Of a stretch of 64,000 nt of DNA, positions 49,503-58,312 are shown piece after piece. The stretch is from Neorhizobium sp. UBA3556 (lineage in GTDB: Bacteria; Pseudomonadota; Alphaproteobacteria; Rhizobiales; Rhizobiaceae). The position numbers were made by a program, and so were the translations under genes. The stretch covers positions 868,001 to 932,000 of the forward strand of contig DFNX01000016.1 in the NCBI GenBank assembly GCA_002376235.1, in the 5' to 3' direction. Positions within the stretch are counted from its first letter, which is position 1, and each line of letters starts with the position of its first letter. Below the pieces are notes generated by a model that worked only from the letters and a program-made list of their open reading frames with translations, was not told the origin of the DNA and made no database searches.

Positions 49503-50744
49503 ATGAAAAAGAACGTGCTCATCATCGGCGCCGGCGGCGTCGCACAGGTTGTTGCCCACAAGTGTGCGCAGAACAACGATGTCCTCGGTGACATCCATAT
49601 CGCATCGCGCACCAAGTCGAAATGCGACGACATCATCGCTTCGGTTCACGAAAAGAAGGCGATGAAACAGGCAGGCGTGCTCGAAGGTCACGGCCTCGAC
49701 GCACTCGACATCGAAGCCACCAAGGCCTTGATCGTCAAGACCGGCAGCCAGATCGTCATCAACGTTGGCACCGCCTTCTTGAACATGTCGGTGCTGCGCG
49801 CCTGCATGGATACCGGCGTCGCCTATATCGACACCGCCATCCACGAAGAGCCGAACAAGATCTGCGAGACCCCGCCGTGGTACGGTAACTACGAGTGGAA
49901 GCGCGCCGCCGAATGCGAGGAAAAGGGCATCACCGCCATCCTCGGCGCCGGTTTCGATCCGGGCGTCGTCAACGCCTATGCGCGTCTGGCCAAGGACGAA
50001 TATCTCGACACCGTCACCGACGTCGATATCGTCGACATCAATGCCGGCAGCCACGGCAAATATTTCGCCACCAACTTCGACCCGGAAATCAATTTCCGCG
50101 AATTCACGGGTGTGGTTTACTCGTGGCAGGGCGGCGAATGGAACGTCAACAAGATGTTCGAAATCGGCAAGGACTACGACCTGCCGGTCGTCGGCACCCG
50201 CCGCGCCTATCTCTGCGGCCATGACGAAGTGCATTCGCTGGCCAAGAACATGGAAGGCGCCGACGTGCGCTTCTGGATGGGCTTTGGCGATCACTACATC
50301 AACGTCTTCACCGTCCTGAAGAACATCGGCCTCCTGTCGGAGCAGCCGGTGAAGCTCGCCGACGGTTCGGAAGTCGTGCCGCTCAAGGTCGTAAAGGCCT
50401 GCCTGCCTGACCCGTCGTCGCTGGCGCCGGAATACGAAGGCAAGACCTGCATCGGTGACTTCGTCAAGGGCACCAAGGACGGCAAGGAACGCACGGTGTT
50501 CATCTACAACGTCGCCGACCACAAGGAAGCCTATAACGAAGTGGGCTCCCAGGGCATCTCCTACACCGCCGGCGTTCCGCCGGTCGCAGCCGCCATGCTG
50601 GTCGCCACGGGCGAGTGGGACGTCAAGAAGATGGCCAACGTCGAAGAACTGGCCCCGCGCCCGTTCTTGCATATCCTCAACAAGATCGGCCTGCAGACCT
50701 GCATCCGCGACGAACAGGGCGAGCGCGAACTGCATTTCGATTGA
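49503..50744 (+). CDS. Carboxynorspermidine/carboxyspermidine dehydrogenase (saccharopine dehydrogenase family)
   Basis: A 413-residue NADPH enzyme condensing aspartate semialdehyde with a diamine. N-terminal Rossmann motif NVLIIGAGGVAQVVAHKCA, then INVGTAFLNMSVLRACMDTGV, AILGAGFDPGVVNAYA and a C-terminal DYTAGVPP-like SYTAGVPPVAAAMLV. ATG 49503 lies 11 bases after AAGGAG; a GTG at 49491 is less likely. It forms an operon with the decarboxylase and ends at a strong terminator. Confidence 0.93.
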   Translation: MKKNVLIIGAGGVAQVVAHKCAQNNDVLGDIHIASRTKSKCDDIIASVHEKKAMKQAGVLEGHGLDALDIEATKALIVKTGSQIVINVGTAFLNMSVLRACMDTGVAYIDTAIHEEPNKICETPPWYGNYEWKRAAECEEKGITAILGAGFDPGVVNAYARLAKDEYLDTVTDVDIVDINAGSHGKYFATNFDPEINFREFTGVVYSWQGGEWNVNKMFEIGKDYDLPVVGTRRAYLCGHDEVHSLAKNMEGADVRFWMGFGDHYINVFTVLKNIGLLSEQPVKLADGSEVVPLKVVKACLPDPSSLAPEYEGKTCIGDFVKGTKDGKERTVFIYNVADHKEAYNEVGSQGISYTAGVPPVAAAMLVATGEWDVKKMANVEELAPRPFLHILNKIGLQTCIRDEQGERELHFD

Positions 50745-50772
50745 GATGCGGCGAAAGCCTGAATGCAGAATG

Positions 50773-50804
50773 AAAAAGGCCCGCGAGCGATCGCGGGCCT
50801 TTTT
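50773..50804. terminator. Bidirectional terminator after the polyamine operon
   Basis: AAAAAGGCCCGCGA-GCGA-TCGCGGGCCTTTTT is a perfect 14-bp inverted repeat with A and T tracts on both sides, between convergent genes. Confidence 0.9.
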
Positions 50805-50815
50805 GCTTTACGGAA

Positions 50816-50846
50816 CGTCATCCTCGGGTTTACCCCGAGGATGAGC
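50816..50846. repeat. Palindromic repeat, copy 2 (CGTCATCCTCGGG type)
   Basis: CGTCATCCTCGGG-TTTAC-CCCGAGGATGA repeats the palindrome at 46143 with the same left arm and a diverged loop and edge. It lies directly after a full terminator, so it is not needed for termination. Confidence 0.75.
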
Positions 50847-50861
50847 ATGACCTCTGGTCAG

Positions 50862-52520
50862 TCACACCCGCGCACAAAACACGTCAACCGCATCCAGCAC
50901 CGCCACGCCACCTTCCAAACGCGAGACAAATCCCGGCATATCCACCGGCATCACCGAACCGAACCGCGCCGGAATGGTGAACTTCTGCGGCTCGCGTGTC
51001 AGGTTGAATACGAACAGCAACCGTTCCCCGCCCTTCTCTCGCACGAAGGCAAGCACATCCTGATTGGTCTCGATAAACGTCATATCGCCATCGATCAGCG
51101 CGGGGTGGCTTTTGCGAAAGGCGAGCGTTGCGCGGTAATGCGCCAGTACCGAATCCGAGAGTTTTTCCTGTGCATCGACCGAGCGAGCCGCATGTTCATT
51201 CGGCACCGGCAGCCATGTCGTCGCCCCCTCGGTAAAGCCCGCATGCGGGGCTTTCGCCTCCCACACCATCGGCGTGCGGCATCCGTCGCGGCCCTTGAAG
51301 GCCGGCCAGAAGCGGATGCCGTAAGGATCGCGCAGATCCTCGAAGGAAAGCTCGGCTTCCGTCAGTCCAAGCTCCTCGCCCTGATAAAGGCAGATAGAAC
51401 CACGCAGCGTCGCAATTATCGAGGCCGAAAGCTTCGCCACCCGGTCCTGCTCGCTCGGATCCTCGATGAAGCGGGTCACATGCCGGATCACGTCATGGTT
51501 GGAAAACGCCCAGCAGACCCAGCCGTTCACCACCGTGTCCAGCACCGTCTGCATCACCTTGCGGATATAGGAGGCGGAAAACGCTGGCCCCAGAAGGTCG
51601 AATGTGTAGCACATATGCAGCTTGTCATTGCCGGTCGTGTAAAGCGCCAGCGTGTTGAGCGAACGCGGCCCGTCACCCACCTCACCCACAGAAGCCCGGT
51701 CGTCGTAAGAGTCGAGCAGCGCCCGGAACCGCTTCAGGAAGCCGATGTTTTCCGGCTGGGTCTTGTCATAGAGATGGTTCTGCATCGAATACGGATTGGT
51801 ATCCGTCTCCATGCCCGCGCCGTCCGTATCATAGACCATCGGTGGGTTGTTCCGCAGCTCCTTGTCATGGAAATAATAATTCACCGTATCGAGCCGGAAC
51901 CCGTCAACTCCGCGGTCGAGCCAGAATCTCACCGTATCCAGCATCGCATCCTGAACCTCCGGATTGTGGAAATTCAGGTCCGGCTGCGAGATCAAGAAAT
52001 TGTGCATGTAATATTGCTTGCGTACACCATCCCATTCCCAGCCAGGCCCGCCGAAGATGGAAAGCCAGTTGGTCGGCGCAGTTCCATCCGGCTTCGGGTC
52101 GGCCCAGACGAACCAGTCGGCTTTCGGGTTGGTGCGGCTGGTGCGGCTTTCGATGAACCACGGATGCCTGTCGGATGTATGCGAGATCACCTGGTCGATG
52201 ATCACCTTCAGGCCCAGCCGGTGCGCCTCCTCCATCATCTCGTCGAAATCGGTCAGCGTGCCGAACATCGGATCGACATTGCAGTAGTCGGAAACGTCAT
52301 AGCCCATATCGGCCATGGGAGAGGTGAAGAAGGGCGACAGCCAGATCGCGTCGACGCCGAGCGAGGCGACATGCGCAAGACGCTGGGTAATCCCCTTGAT
52401 ATCGCCCAGCCCGTCGCCGGTCGTATCCTGGAAGGATCGCGGATAGATCTGATAGATCACCGCCCCGCGCCACCAGTCCGCACCTGCGCCAATGGCCTTC
52501 TTCTGCACTTCCGTCGCCAT
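50862..52520 (-). CDS. aglA: Alpha-glucosidase, GH13 family
   Basis: A 552-residue cytosolic GH13 enzyme of the oligo-1,6-glucosidase/AglA type. WWRGAVIYQIYPRSFQDTTGDG at the N-terminus, DQVISHTSDRHPWF (region I), DGFRLDTVNY (region II nucleophile Asp), VGEVGD (region III acid Glu) and FSNHDVIRH (region IV). ATG 52520 follows AAGGAG. In S. meliloti aglA sits in an alpha-glucoside ABC transporter operon; here no transporter gene adjoins it, so the symbol is tentative. Confidence 0.92.
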   Translation of the reverse strand: MATEVQKKAIGAGADWWRGAVIYQIYPRSFQDTTGDGLGDIKGITQRLAHVASLGVDAIWLSPFFTSPMADMGYDVSDYCNVDPMFGTLTDFDEMMEEAHRLGLKVIIDQVISHTSDRHPWFIESRTSRTNPKADWFVWADPKPDGTAPTNWLSIFGGPGWEWDGVRKQYYMHNFLISQPDLNFHNPEVQDAMLDTVRFWLDRGVDGFRLDTVNYYFHDKELRNNPPMVYDTDGAGMETDTNPYSMQNHLYDKTQPENIGFLKRFRALLDSYDDRASVGEVGDGPRSLNTLALYTTGNDKLHMCYTFDLLGPAFSASYIRKVMQTVLDTVVNGWVCWAFSNHDVIRHVTRFIEDPSEQDRVAKLSASIIATLRGSICLYQGEELGLTEAELSFEDLRDPYGIRFWPAFKGRDGCRTPMVWEAKAPHAGFTEGATTWLPVPNEHAARSVDAQEKLSDSVLAHYRATLAFRKSHPALIDGDMTFIETNQDVLAFVREKGGERLLFVFNLTREPQKFTIPARFGSVMPVDMPGFVSRLEGGVAVLDAVDVFCARV

Positions 52521-52679
52521 GCGATCATGCTCCTTTATGCAAATGTTCCAACACCAGTATACCGGCCAACCTAGAGCCCCTGCGACAAAAGACAACGCGC
52601 AAACCACCCCCTGCCCGGACTTGTCAGGCACGGCTTGAAAGCTTATGCGACGTCAGGACTTTACCGGAGGGACGGAATT

Positions 52680-53594
52680 TTGGCAGGCAGACTTCTTTCG
52701 ATTGGTGAATGCATGGTGGAACTGTCGCAGGCGGGCGAAGGCCTGCTGCGAAAGGGCTTTGCCGGCGATACGTTGAACACGGCCTGGTACGCCCGCGCCT
52801 GCTTCCCCTCAGACTGGTCGATCGACTATTTCACCGCCGTCGGCGACGATCCGATGTCCACCGACATGCTGGCCATGATGGAGGGAGCCGGCATCGGCAC
52901 CAGCCAGATCCTGCGCATTCCAGGCAAGACGCCCGGCCTCTATCTCATCACGCTGAAGGATGGCGAGCGAACCTTCAGCTACTGGCGCGATACGGCTGCG
53001 GCAAAAAAGCTCGCCGACGACGCCGATCATCTGCGTGCCGCAATCGACACCGCTGAAATCATCTATTTCTCCGGCATCACGCTCGGCATCCTTTCAGCCG
53101 AAGCGGTCGATACGCTGCTGGCGGAAGCCCGCCGCGCAAAAGCATCCGGCAAGATGGTCGTCTTCGACCCCAACATCCGCCCGCGCCTGTGGCCGAACAA
53201 GAATTACATGCTGAAGACGATCGAGGACGGCGCCCGCGCATCCACCCTCGTGCTGCCGAGCTTCGATGACGAGGCGGTCCATTTCGGCGACAAGGATGTG
53301 GCTGGAACGATTGCGCGCTACAAGGCGCTCGGCGTTGAAAACGTCGCCGTCAAGGACGGCCCCGGCGGCGTCACACTTGCCTTTGGGGATGAGCCGGTCG
53401 TTCACGTGCCTTCGGTCAAGGTCGACAAGGTCGTCGATACGACCAGCGCCGGTGACAGTTTCAATGGCGGCTTCCTTGCCAAACTCGCCAAAGGCGGCAC
53501 ACCATCAGAAGCAGCCGCCCATGGCGCAGCAGTGGCCTCCACCGTCATCTGCCATCACGGCGCACTCATCAGCCCTGATCTGCTACCGAAGTAA
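52680..53594 (+). CDS. kdgK: PfkB-family sugar kinase, 2-dehydro-3-deoxygluconokinase-like
   Basis: A 304-residue kinase likely making KDPG from 2-keto-3-deoxygluconate. GFAGDTLNTAWYARACF at the substrate site, FDPNIRPRLW, and the PfkB signature DTTSAGDSFNGGFLAKL with catalytic Asp. The start is TTG 52680: GGAGG lies nine bases upstream and homologues begin at this point (LAGRLLSIGECMVELS). It diverges from the alpha-glucosidase gene. Confidence 0.88.
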   Translation: MAGRLLSIGECMVELSQAGEGLLRKGFAGDTLNTAWYARACFPSDWSIDYFTAVGDDPMSTDMLAMMEGAGIGTSQILRIPGKTPGLYLITLKDGERTFSYWRDTAAAKKLADDADHLRAAIDTAEIIYFSGITLGILSAEAVDTLLAEARRAKASGKMVVFDPNIRPRLWPNKNYMLKTIEDGARASTLVLPSFDDEAVHFGDKDVAGTIARYKALGVENVAVKDGPGGVTLAFGDEPVVHVPSVKVDKVVDTTSAGDSFNGGFLAKLAKGGTPSEAAAHGAAVASTVICHHGALISPDLLPK

Positions 53595-53620
53595 CGAAAA
53601 ACGATAACACGAAGAGACGG

Positions 53621-54175
53621 TCAAAAACCGATCGTCTCTTCGAACTCGTCCCAGGATTGGTACATCGCATAACGGCCGATCCCGCGGATCGGGATATGAC
53701 CGTAATAGGGTGAAAGCTGCAGTTCGGCGAAAAGCTCGCTGCGCTTGGCCACCGCGCCGACATAGATCGCCGAGGCGAGCCCGGTGCGGTTGGCGCCGTG
53801 TTCGCAATGGATCAGGATCGGCTTTTCAGCCGTCCGCATGATTTCGGCCAACCGTGCGCTTTCTTCGACCGGCACGAATCGTCCGGAACTCAACGGAAAA
53901 TCGATCAGCGTCACACCGTTCTCTTCGGCCGATGCCTTCTCTTCCTCATACCATTCCCCGCGGCGCTCGTTGCGCAGGTTGATGATCGTCTTGACTCCGT
54001 ATCGCGTCGCCGCCTTGTCGATCTGCACGTTACCCGGCTGGCCCGAGCGATAAAGCTCACCGGGAATGACTTCATGAAAATTGCCGATCATCTGGTTCAC
54101 CCCCATATGAATGCTGATGGCGGCAATCGGGGCGATAAGAACGATAGCAGAAATTTTGATAAAACGCAGGGTCAC
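53621..54175 (-). CDS. Membrane-anchored dual-specificity/tyrosine phosphatase-like protein
   Basis: About 184 residues: an N-terminal membrane anchor (ISAIVLIAPIAAISI) and a cysteine phosphatase domain with P-loop HCEHGANRTG (Cys and Arg intact) and general-acid region DFPLSSGR. The domain is probably periplasmic. The start is uncertain: GTG 54175 is chosen, TTG 54181 is possible, and neither has a good ribosome-binding site. It faces away from the glycosyltransferase gene. Confidence 0.82.
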   Translation of the reverse strand: MTLRFIKISAIVLIAPIAAISIHMGVNQMIGNFHEVIPGELYRSGQPGNVQIDKAATRYGVKTIINLRNERRGEWYEEEKASAEENGVTLIDFPLSSGRFVPVEESARLAEIMRTAEKPILIHCEHGANRTGLASAIYVGAVAKRSELFAELQLSPYYGHIPIRGIGRYAMYQSWDEFEETIGF

Positions 54176-54423
54176 GAACAATACTCACAACATCATAGTC
54201 GCTCAGATAGGATTTACCGAGACACACTGCAAACACGAAATGGCAAGCCGGATCGTTTTGTCTCGATGCCACAGCGACCGTGGACGGCCCCATAAAACCG
54301 CCTCAACCGGCTGCTTCATCCGCCTGTCATGAACTTTGTCGATAGAGGGCATTAAGACGCATCCTTCGGCGCCGAGTCGCTGATGGCGCGAAACCGGATC
54401 GGCAACGAGGCTTTGGGCCACGC

Positions 54424-55476
54424 ATGACCAGAATTACCATCGTCACGGATGCCTGGTATCCTCAAGTGAACGGCGTCGTCCGCTCGATCGAGAACACCAA
54501 CCGCGAACTGACCCGCATGGGCGTCGAGGTGGTCATGGTAACGCCGAAGGATTTCCACAACATCCCCTGCCCCACCTATCCCGAGATCCGGCTTTCGGTG
54601 ACGACCTTTGCGCAGGTGGCGACAGCAATCGAAAAGACCCTTCCAACCGCCGTCCACATCGCCACCGAGGGCCCGCTCGGCCTGATGGCCCGCCGCTGGT
54701 GCCTGAAGAACGGCATGCCTTTTTCGACCAGCTACCACACCCGGTTCCCGGAATATGTCGCAGCCCGCTTTCCTGTGCCGATCCGCTGGATGCAGGCTTT
54801 TGTCCGCTGGTTCCACAATGCCGGCAACGGCTGCATGGTCGCCACAGCAAGTCTTGAGCGCGAGTTATCGAAGATCGGCATCCATAACCTCCTGCGCTGG
54901 AGCCGCGGCATAGACCAGACCACCTTCCATCCGATGCATCTTGAGGAACGCCCCTTCGACCTGCCGCGCCCGATCTTCATGACGGTCGGCCGCGTCGCGG
55001 TGGAAAAGAACCTGCCCGCATTCCTCGATCTGGACCTGCCAGGCTCCAAAGTCGTGGTCGGTGACGGCCCGGCGCTCGCGGACCTGAAGAGACGTTATCC
55101 GGACGTGCTTTTCACCGGCATGAAGACGGGCGACGATCTCGCCCGCGCCTATGCCCAGGCGGATGTCTTCGTTTTCCCGTCGAAGACCGACACATTCGGC
55201 AACACCATTCTCGAAGCGCTTGCAAGCGGTGTTCCCGTTGCCGCCTATCCGGTCATGGGACCGGTGGATATCATCGAGGAAGGTTCAGGCGCAGGTGCGC
55301 TGGATGACGACTTGAAGGCAGCCTGCCTGAGGGCGCTTGACTGTCGGCGCGAGGACGCAAGCCGCCTTGCCCGCAGCTACACCTGGGAAGCCGCCTCGCA
55401 ACAGTTTCTCGGCAATGTCCTGAAAGCCCAGGCCGGACGTCAACCGAACGGCCATGCCTTGCCCGCCGCCGAGTGA
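54424..55476 (+). CDS. GT4-family glycosyltransferase, possibly diacylglycerol glycosyltransferase
   Basis: A 350-residue GT-B enzyme. N-terminal acceptor domain starts RITIVTDAWYPQVNGVVRSI, linker SRGIDQTTFHP, donor domain with VGRVAVEKNLPAFL, VVGDGPALADLKRRYP and the EX7E-type FPSKTDTFGNTILEALASGVPVAAYP. Size and motifs fit the rhizobial Agt enzymes that make glyco-diacylglycerols on phosphate starvation, but mannosyltransferases look alike. CTGTCAT at 54324 resembles one Pho half-site; the second half is poor. Confidence 0.82.
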   Translation: MTRITIVTDAWYPQVNGVVRSIENTNRELTRMGVEVVMVTPKDFHNIPCPTYPEIRLSVTTFAQVATAIEKTLPTAVHIATEGPLGLMARRWCLKNGMPFSTSYHTRFPEYVAARFPVPIRWMQAFVRWFHNAGNGCMVATASLERELSKIGIHNLLRWSRGIDQTTFHPMHLEERPFDLPRPIFMTVGRVAVEKNLPAFLDLDLPGSKVVVGDGPALADLKRRYPDVLFTGMKTGDDLARAYAQADVFVFPSKTDTFGNTILEALASGVPVAAYPVMGPVDIIEEGSGAGALDDDLKAACLRALDCRREDASRLARSYTWEAASQQFLGNVLKAQAGRQPNGHALPAAE

Positions 55477-55518
55477 GCTGCGCCTACTACCATTCGGGCT
55501 TTTGGGAAACTGGAGTGG

Positions 55519-55605
55519 TCAGCCGCTGCTGCCGTCACGCTGACGAAAATATAAAACGCTGCCGACACCAAGACAGATAGCCGCGACGAGCCCCACTGCA
55601 ATCAT
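55519..55605 (-). CDS. Small single-helix membrane protein (28 aa)
   Basis: An ORF in the 326-base gap between the glycosyltransferase and der. It starts with ATG after GGGAGG at six bases and reads MIAVGLVAAICLGVGSVLYF, then RQRDGSSG and TGA: one membrane helix with a short positively charged tail. Ribosome-binding site, helix and stop all fit a real small protein, but there is no homology evidence. I see nothing else in 55606-55802. Confidence 0.5.
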   Translation of the reverse strand: MIAVGLVAAICLGVGSVLYFRQRDGSSG

Positions 55606-55802
55606 GATGATCCTCCCGATCATGAACCGGCGCTGCCAAGGCAGTTCCGCCGAAAACCGGCTTGCAGGTCCTCCAACCACACAAGCCGGAACGTCAGTGC
55701 ATCATGATTTGCTAATGAGTGCAAGTCCACGCGAAACGGAGCCGCTGGCGACGAGCGCCGGCAGCACCTGGATTCATTCAACCACAGGAAGGGTGAAGCG
55801 GC

Positions 55803-57230
55803 TCAGCGCCTCTTCTTGCGGTTCTCGAACGGGTTGTCACTTGCCTTGAAATGGATGCGGATCGGCACGCCCGGCATCTGGAAATCGTTGCGCAATCCGT
55901 TGATCATGTAACGGATATAGCTTTCCGGAACAGCCTCGGGCCGCGTGCAGGACACCATGAAGGCCGGCGGGCGAGCCTTCACCTGGGTCATGTATTTCAG
56001 CTTCAGGCGACGGCCGGATACTGCCGGTGGCGGATGCTGAACCTGCGTTCCTTCCAGCCACTTGTTAAGCTTGGCGGTAGAGATACGCTTGTTCCACACG
56101 CGGTCGGTGGCGATGATTTCCTGCATCAGCTTGTCGAGCCCGTAGCCCGTCTGACCGGAAATCGGCACGGCGCGAATGCCGCGCGCCTGCGGCAACAACC
56201 GCTCGGTCTTTTCGCGCAAGTCCGCCAGGAACGCCTGCGTATCCTCGATCAGGTCCCACTTGTTGAAGGCGAGAACGGCGGCGCGGCCTTCGCGCAACAC
56301 CAGGTCTGCCAACTGCAGGTCCTGTTTTTCAAACGGGATCGTCGCATCAAAGACGATGACGACCGTTTCGGCAAACCGGATGGAGCGCAGCGAATCGGCA
56401 ACTGAGAGCTTTTCGAGCTTCTCGGTCACGCGCGCCTTGCGGCGCATGCCGGCAGTGTCGAACATCTTGATCGTGCGGCCGCGCCAGTCCCATTCGACTG
56501 AAATCGAGTCACGCGTGATGCCCGCTTCCGGGCCGGTCAAAAGCCGGTCTTCGCCGAGAAAACGGTTGATCAGCGTCGACTTGCCGGCATTCGGTCGGCC
56601 GATGATGGCGACGCGCAGCGGCTTGGTTTCATCATACTCCGCGTCGTCGTCCGCATCGTCGCCGAGAACCGAATCGCGGACGTCGACATCCGTGATCGCT
56701 TCGTAATCGTCGCTGTCTTCCGGAAACGCCCGTTCCTTGCCGATCGCCTCGACGATCGCGTCGCGCAGATCGATCATGCCCTGGCCGTGTTCGGCCGAGA
56801 TCGGAACCGGTTCGCCCAAACCGAGCGTGAACGCGTCATAAAAGCCGCCGTCGGACCCCTTGGCTTCCGACTTGTTGGCAACCAGCACAACCGGCTTGCC
56901 GCTGCGGCGCAGGAGTTCGCCAAAGGTCTTGTCGAGCGGCGTCAGGCCGGATTTGGCATCGACGACGAACAGCGTCAGATCCGCCTCGTCGATCGCTGCC
57001 TCCGTCTGGGCACGCATGCGGCCTTCCAGTGTATCGGCGCCGGCCTCTTCCAGACCGGCGGTATCGATGATGGTAAAACGCAGGTCCACGAGCTTCGCAT
57101 CGCCCGGACGACGGTCGCGGGTGACCCCCGGCGTGTCATCGACAAGCGCCAGTTTCTTGCCAACCAGACGGTTGAAAAGCGTGGACTTGCCGACATTCGG
57201 ACGCCCGACGATGGCAACTGTGAAGCTCAT
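55803..57230 (-). CDS. der: Ribosome biogenesis GTPase Der
   Basis: A 475-residue essential GTPase for 50S subunit assembly. Two tandem G domains: G1 GRPNVGKSTL at about 8 and GRPNAGKSTL near 210, G3 DTAGLEEA and DTAGMRRK, G4 NKSEAKG and NKWDLI; then the KH-like C-terminal domain (PPAVSGRRLKLKYMTQV, NPFENRKKRR). An acidic linker lies between the G domains (GDDADDDAEYDE). It is downstream of the TPR protein gene, an arrangement also seen in other bacteria (yfgM-like, der). Confidence 0.97.
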   Translation of the reverse strand: MSFTVAIVGRPNVGKSTLFNRLVGKKLALVDDTPGVTRDRRPGDAKLVDLRFTIIDTAGLEEAGADTLEGRMRAQTEAAIDEADLTLFVVDAKSGLTPLDKTFGELLRRSGKPVVLVANKSEAKGSDGGFYDAFTLGLGEPVPISAEHGQGMIDLRDAIVEAIGKERAFPEDSDDYEAITDVDVRDSVLGDDADDDAEYDETKPLRVAIIGRPNAGKSTLINRFLGEDRLLTGPEAGITRDSISVEWDWRGRTIKMFDTAGMRRKARVTEKLEKLSVADSLRSIRFAETVVIVFDATIPFEKQDLQLADLVLREGRAAVLAFNKWDLIEDTQAFLADLREKTERLLPQARGIRAVPISGQTGYGLDKLMQEIIATDRVWNKRISTAKLNKWLEGTQVQHPPPAVSGRRLKLKYMTQVKARPPAFMVSCTRPEAVPESYIRYMINGLRNDFQMPGVPIRIHFKASDNPFENRKKRR

Positions 57231-57266
57231 AATGTGTTCCTCAAGCCCTTGATCCCGAAAAAGGAA

Positions 57267-57938
57267 TTAGGGCGCCTTGCCGGTAGCGGCGATATTGTCG
57301 AGCAGGATTTGTGCACGGTTTACGATATTGCGCGGTGCGGAGGCATCATTGACGATCTGCTGGAACCATTGCTTGGCCTGCGGCATGTTTCCGGCCTTGT
57401 AGGCGGAAAGGCCAAGCGCCTCGCGGGCAGAATTGGCCAGAACATGGCCCTGCGCCGAGAGGATTTCCGCTTCCGCGGCAACCTGCTCGTAAGTGCCGGT
57501 ATCGACCAGGATGAAGGCGGCGCGCATCTTGGCCAGATCGCGCACGGCCTGCGGTGCCTTGTTGTCGTTTCCGACCTGCCTATAGGCTTCGACGGCCGCA
57601 GCCGCGTCGCCCTTGGCCTGCTGCACGGAAGCGGCACGCATCTTCGCCAGAACCGGATAGGCGCCGGTGGCATCCTTCTCGATTGCGCCAAGAGCGGCAA
57701 GCGCTTCGTCGTTCTTGCCTTCCGACGCAAGCGTCAGCGCCGCGATGAAACGGTCACCGGACTGCGACGAGTTGTGATTGTCCCAGTATTCATAACCGCG
57801 CCAGCCGGCCGTGCCGACAACGATCGCAACGGCCAGGCCGATCGCGATCTTGCCATAACGCGCCCAGGCGTTCTTGAGCTGGTCTGAGCGAAGCTCTTCG
57901 TTCACTTCACGGAAAAAACTGTCGTCGTTATGCGCCAT
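57267..57938 (-). CDS. TPR-domain membrane protein (YfgM-like)
   Basis: A 223-residue protein with a cytosolic N-terminus (DDSFFREVNEELRSDQLKNAWARYGK), one membrane helix about 30-50 (IAIGLAVAIVVGTAGWRGYEY) and TPR-like helices exported to the periplasm. Family members associate with the Sec translocon and periplasmic chaperones. ATG 57938 follows CCGGAGACTTCG. It ends 36 bases before der. The 374-base gap upstream (57939-58312) shows no gene or clear regulatory motif. Confidence 0.87.
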   Translation of the reverse strand: MAHNDDSFFREVNEELRSDQLKNAWARYGKIAIGLAVAIVVGTAGWRGYEYWDNHNSSQSGDRFIAALTLASEGKNDEALAALGAIEKDATGAYPVLAKMRAASVQQAKGDAAAAVEAYRQVGNDNKAPQAVRDLAKMRAAFILVDTGTYEQVAAEAEILSAQGHVLANSAREALGLSAYKAGNMPQAKQWFQQIVNDASAPRNIVNRAQILLDNIAATGKAP

Positions 57939-58312
57939 CGAAGTCTCCGGCCCGCTTTGGGCCAATCCTGGGTCGGTCGTCCGTTCACAATCGGCCAATG
58001 CTTTGCCATCACGGCAATGCACACGGCCTGAAAAGCGCCTTCTAGCCTATTTTCCAAAGGATGTAAGGCCCCCCACGCAAAACTGACCGGCAACACGCGA
58101 ATTCGGCTCGATGCCCACATGCCGGAACCGACACCGCCTACGCCTTGAAGCTGCAAATAATGAGCGTATGCTTCCCATGGTGGAATTTCCCGTGACGATT
58201 TGCGTCTCTTCGCATGTGGGGCTCCAGCATCAAGCCCTCATTGCCCCCCTTTGTCGGGAGACGGCATCTCGCCCTCGTGATCACGCCGCGAGTGGATTGG
58301 GAGGTCGGCTCG

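Noticed and set aside
49413..50735. 440-codon antisense ORF over the polyamine dehydrogenase
   Set aside because: Mirror frame of a well-defined enzyme; it would also lack any promoter between the convergent genes.
50763..52574. 603-codon antisense ORF over the alpha-glucosidase
   Set aside because: It begins inside a terminator and covers all four GH13 motifs on the other strand; Arg/His-rich shadow.
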